DNA from: Candidatus Latescibacterota bacterium
GTDB taxonomy: Bacteria > Latescibacterota > UBA2968 > UBA8231
Direction: 5' to 3'
Assembly: GCA_003529325.1 (NCBI GenBank)
Contig: DPVW01000309.1
Span: 16,830-35,110 of the forward strand
DNA length: 18,281 nucleotides
Shown here piece after piece: positions 15,909 to 18,281 of this stretch (its first letter is position 1; every line of letters begins with the position of its first letter). A model generated the notes under the pieces. It saw only the letters and a list, made by a program, of their open reading frames with translations, was not told where the DNA came from and ran no database searches. Made by a program: the position numbers and the translations under genes.

Positions 15909-16649
15909 CTAGGAGGGCGGTGGCAGATCCAGCCCTCTTAATACCTTCAGACTGTGGCTACTTACCTGCTGTCCTGCTCGGTCCATGGCCTCCAGGTGGC
16001 TGCGCAGGAAGGCGGCATCCTGAGGGTGGTCGATGTCATACCACGGAGGCAGCAGGGACAGAGTCAGCCCCTCCCCCAGGCGTTTCACGCTCTGCTGCAA
16101 TACCGTTCCCGTGCTCCACGCAATAGCGCGAAATAGCGCCGGCGCGGCGGCGGCAAATGCAGTCGCCGCCAGACCGACCAGGTAGTACCCACCGTCGACG
16201 CAGGGTCCGATGACGAGATCCGCGCCGGTCAATCGCTCGAGTGCGTCATCGATGATTGTTGCTGGCAGCGAGGGTGCGTCAGTACCCAAAATGAGGGCAC
16301 GCCCGGCGCCACTGGTGAAGGCCTCAGACAGGGCCTGCTCCATGCGTTGACCCAGGTCGTTGCCTTGCTGCACGACGAATTCCAGACCGCCTTCTCCCGT
16401 GGGATCGAGCAATGCCCGCAGCCCTTCCACCCCCTCTGCATCTGCACTGGCAACGACCCGTCGTGTCGCACTGGAGTTTCCCAACAGAACGGCACTGTCT
16501 AGCAACATGCCGGTGTAGACCGCCATCACCTGATCCGGGCTCAGGTGGCTCTGTAGTCGTGTTTTCACCTGTCCGGCCACCGGATTGCGCGCAAACAGAA
16601 TGGCGCAGGTACCGGTGGAGGTTATCTTTTTTGGCTTCAACTCGCTCAT
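15909..16649 (-). CDS. TIGR04282/DUF2064-family glycosyltransferase-like protein
   Basis: A 246-residue protein on the minus strand, convergent with fabI (14-base gap). It has the GT-A-like nucleotidyl/glycosyl transferase features of this family: ILFARNPVAGQVKTRL (17-32) as the nucleotide-binding N-terminus, GTDAPSL (122-128), GPCVDGGYYLVGL around 148-160, and the late DID motif (205-207) before HPQD. Members are often linked to radical-SAM or selenium-associated gene sets or to lipid glycosylation, and their exact reactions are mostly unproven. The frame stays open upstream for 202 further codons, but that stretch is opposite the next gene and is not protein-like. The ATG at 16649 gives a normal N-terminus, although no clear Shine-Dalgarno sequence precedes it. 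Its start lies only 24 bases from the divergent gene's start. Confidence 0.85.
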   Translation of the reverse strand: MSELKPKKITSTGTCAILFARNPVAGQVKTRLQSHLSPDQVMAVYTGMLLDSAVLLGNSSATRRVVASADAEGVEGLRALLDPTGEGGLEFVVQQGNDLGQRMEQALSEAFTSGAGRALILGTDAPSLPATIIDDALERLTGADLVIGPCVDGGYYLVGLAATAFAAAAPALFRAIAWSTGTVLQQSVKRLGEGLTLSLLPPWYDIDHPQDAAFLRSHLEAMDRAGQQVSSHSLKVLRGLDLPPPS

Positions 16650-16673
16650 TTCGCTAACTGAAGAAGGATCCCG

Positions 16674-17864
16674 ATGGCAGAAGTAAACATCATCCGGCAT
16701 CGTCCCGGTGCCGTGTTCTGCAACCCCTGCGAAGTCATCACCGTCGACGACGACGGCAAGGTTGTTCGCCTCATCGAACCCAGCGGCAACGTGGGCACCC
16801 AGTATGCCAACAACATCGGCACCGAATGGTTCGGCACGATCGAGAATCTCAATGCCGGTCTGGCGCAGGGCAAGGTGCACTGGTCCGACGTCTACAAGAC
16901 GGACGTCATGTGGACGACCCCTTCCGCCGATCGTGACGAGTGCGACGCTTTCAAGAATGACTTCAACGGTGTCTACGGCGCCATGATCAACTCCGCCACC
17001 GGCGGCCCCATGCGCTCCAACCGTATGGCCCGCTTCACTCACCAGGAGGGATTCCCCGATCCGCAGGCCCTCTTCGAGGTGCAGATCAAGGCTGCTGCGG
17101 GGGATGTCGAGATCGGCGGCGGTAAACTCGACTTCGGCTCCTGGGTCGACCATCAGCCCTCCGGCGCCTCCGTCATGCACAAGAAGGGCGACGAGATGAT
17201 CACCACTCTCGGCCCGGATGTAGGCAAAGAGATGGAGTTCATCCTCGAGGAACAATACGCCAAGCCCTTCGCCGAAGCGGGCGTCGATTTCAGGAAGCAG
17301 ACGGTATTCATGGAGATCCTCGTCGGCGTCGACGACGCACCCGAACAGGCCTGGGCTCGCATCGAAGCCGTGCGCAAGGCTTTCGAGCAGTTCTACGGCG
17401 ATGATCGGCCGGCAGGTCTGATCTATCCCGTATCACGGATCCCGAATCTTGATGGCGTCGTCGAGCCGCAGCCTCGTGTCGTGTCCGGTGACGTCGAAAT
17501 CCTGCGCTCCGGCAAGCTGGAGCATGGCTTCAGCACGTGGAATGCCATCCGCCATGGCGGTATCACCGAGGTCATGGTCTCCGCCGTCGGTGGCGACGAC
17601 GCCTCAGCCATTCTCGACGGGATCGATGCCCGTGTACAGGAAGCGGGTGGCGCCGGTCTAAAGCAGAATGGCATTTTCAACAATGCCTACATCGCCGCCG
17701 GCAACGACAGCACAGCGAACCGCGAATCGTTGACGAAATTCAACCCCTCATTCACCACCTGGTACGAGGGTACGTCACCGGCGGCGCGCACCGCCCAGTA
17801 CGTGGGTGGCATCCAACAGCAGGAGTTCGCCTACGGCGTCTCGAATCGATCCATCTTCGCCTGA
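16674..17864 (+). CDS. Tandem RidA/YjgF-like protein (chorismatase-type architecture)
   Basis: A 396-residue soluble protein starting at ATG 16674 after AAGAAGGA. Two portions resemble RidA. In the N-terminal half, IENLNAGLAQGKVHWSDVYK is followed by a DEC..FKNDFNGVYG segment and RFTHQEGFPDPQALFEVQI, like the RidA pattern helix, 'vvK.tvyltd', 'f..vy', 'v.glp...alvEie'. In the C-terminal half, ILDGIDARVQEAGGAGL leads to PAARTAQYVGGI, where Arg 372 sits at the position of the substrate-binding Arg of RidA. Tandem RidA-like folds are known in chorismatases (FkbO/Hyg5), and single-domain RidA hydrolyses reactive enamines or imines. The match is by pattern, not by strong identity, and the reaction is unknown. 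The promoter must lie within the divergent gene because only 24 bases separate the starts. A weak hairpin (17875-17894) and a decarboxylase gene follow. Confidence 0.75.
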   Translation: MAEVNIIRHRPGAVFCNPCEVITVDDDGKVVRLIEPSGNVGTQYANNIGTEWFGTIENLNAGLAQGKVHWSDVYKTDVMWTTPSADRDECDAFKNDFNGVYGAMINSATGGPMRSNRMARFTHQEGFPDPQALFEVQIKAAAGDVEIGGGKLDFGSWVDHQPSGASVMHKKGDEMITTLGPDVGKEMEFILEEQYAKPFAEAGVDFRKQTVFMEILVGVDDAPEQAWARIEAVRKAFEQFYGDDRPAGLIYPVSRIPNLDGVVEPQPRVVSGDVEILRSGKLEHGFSTWNAIRHGGITEVMVSAVGGDDASAILDGIDARVQEAGGAGLKQNGIFNNAYIAAGNDSTANRESLTKFNPSFTTWYEGTSPAARTAQYVGGIQQQEFAYGVSNRSIFA

Positions 17865-17874
17865 AATCACCACA

Positions 17875-17894
17875 GGGCGGCGCTCTTCGCGCCC
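17875..17894 (+). other. Short GC-rich hairpin in the 73-base gap
   Basis: GGGC (17875-17878) pairs with GCCC (17891-17894) and GCG (17880-17882) with CGC (17888-17890), leaving one bulged G and a CTCTT loop. No T-run follows, so it is not a classical terminator. It could stabilise the upstream message or only weakly attenuate reading into the decarboxylase gene. Confidence 0.35.
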
Positions 17895-17937
17895 ACCCCG
17901 TGTCTACCAACGGCTGAGTGAGAGTGGGAGAGAAACT

Positions 17938-18281
17938 TTGCAGGCATCCCTCATTGTCGATGAACTGAAAAAGCAGGGCGTCACGCACGTGGTCGGCGTG
18001 CCGGACAATGGCGCCCGGACCCTGTTCGAGGCCTTGTGGGCAGAACGAGGTATCACCGTTATCGGTGTAACCCGTGAGGGCGAAGCCTACGCCGTCGCCA
18101 GTGGACTTTACGTCGGTGGCAGTCTCCCCGTCGTCATCATCCAGAACACAGGTTTCCTGGAGACGGGAGACGCTTTCCGCGGCACGGCCTACAACATGGG
18201 TTTGCCCATCGTCATGCTCATGGGCTATCGTGGCTTCCAGACGATGGAACCAGGCGCCGAGCGGGTCGATACGGCGGCGAC
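17938..18281 (+). CDS. ThDP-dependent decarboxylase alpha subunit, ComD/sulfopyruvate-like (3' truncated)
   Basis: The frame runs from TTG 17938 to the window edge (114 codons) with no stop, so only the pyrimidine-binding (PYR) domain is visible. A GGGAG site seven bases upstream and no in-frame ATG support the TTG start. Residues 4-30 give a Rossmann-like start ending GVPDNG. TREGEA (45-50) carries the conserved Glu 47 that activates the thiamine cofactor. ASGLYVGG, VVIIQNTGF and LPIVMLMGYRG follow, in the same order as the alpha subunit of sulfopyruvate and phosphonopyruvate decarboxylases (PVTREEEGIGICAGAYLAG, LMQNSGLG, MIISHRG). Such enzymes often have a separate beta subunit with the diphosphate-binding domain, expected just downstream. 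The substrate is uncertain: sulfopyruvate, phosphonopyruvate or another 2-oxo acid. Closeness to the RidA-like gene suggests a shared operon. Confidence 0.82.
   Translation, partial: MQASLIVDELKKQGVTHVVGVPDNGARTLFEALWAERGITVIGVTREGEAYAVASGLYVGGSLPVVIIQNTGFLETGDAFRGTAYNMGLPIVMLMGYRGFQTMEPGAERVDTAA

Noticed and set aside
16650..17255. Upstream 202-codon extension of the minus-strand transferase frame
   Set aside because: It lies opposite the RidA-like gene, its translation is not protein-like, and the family N-terminus begins right after the ATG at 16649.

Overview
The window reads as chromosomal DNA of a GC-rich (roughly 60 percent by eye), probably Gram-negative bacterium. It uses sigma-54, a FabI-type enoyl reductase, and TTG as well as ATG starts. 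The phylum cannot be fixed from the sequence. Genes are tightly packed, nearly all on the + strand, with ATGA-type overlaps and short gaps. I see no tRNA, rRNA, insertion sequence, CRISPR array or integrase.

Region 1 (1-3828) starts with the tail of an unidentified membrane protein. A regulatory stretch follows, carrying a near-consensus sigma-54 promoter (586-601). It drives three genes: a small helical FlgN/FliT-like protein, a soluble PAS histidine kinase, and an NtrC-family response regulator with the GAFTGA sigma-54 contact motif. The set resembles the FlrBC/FleSR flagellar-class regulators, and because the operon's own promoter is sigma-54 type, feedback control is likely. A strong hairpin terminator (3862-3890) closes the unit. 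Its right arm can also pair with two other nearby segments.

Region 2 (about 4006-15894) is the unusual part. A giant protein of about 2,500 residues has a recognisable ATP-grasp ligase fold only in its C-terminal 320 or so residues. It overlaps by four bases a second ATP-grasp protein, followed by a two-part protein whose C-terminal half is a fucokinase-like GHMP kinase, then a FabI enoyl-ACP reductase. Two ligases and a small-molecule kinase, translationally linked to a giant unassigned protein, suggest a dedicated biosynthetic or modification pathway that I cannot name. The first 90 or so codons of the giant gene are split by two compensating frame changes (near 4046-4051 and 4300-4310). 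These may be sequencing indels, real mutations or recoding.

Region 3 (15909-18281) holds a minus-strand TIGR04282/DUF2064-type transferase, convergent with fabI. Divergent from it is a 396-residue protein that looks like a tandem RidA/YjgF fold, as in chorismatases. The window ends in the 5' part of a ThDP-dependent decarboxylase subunit like sulfopyruvate decarboxylase alpha (ComD), with a TTG start. The last two may act together in the metabolism of a 2-oxo acid.
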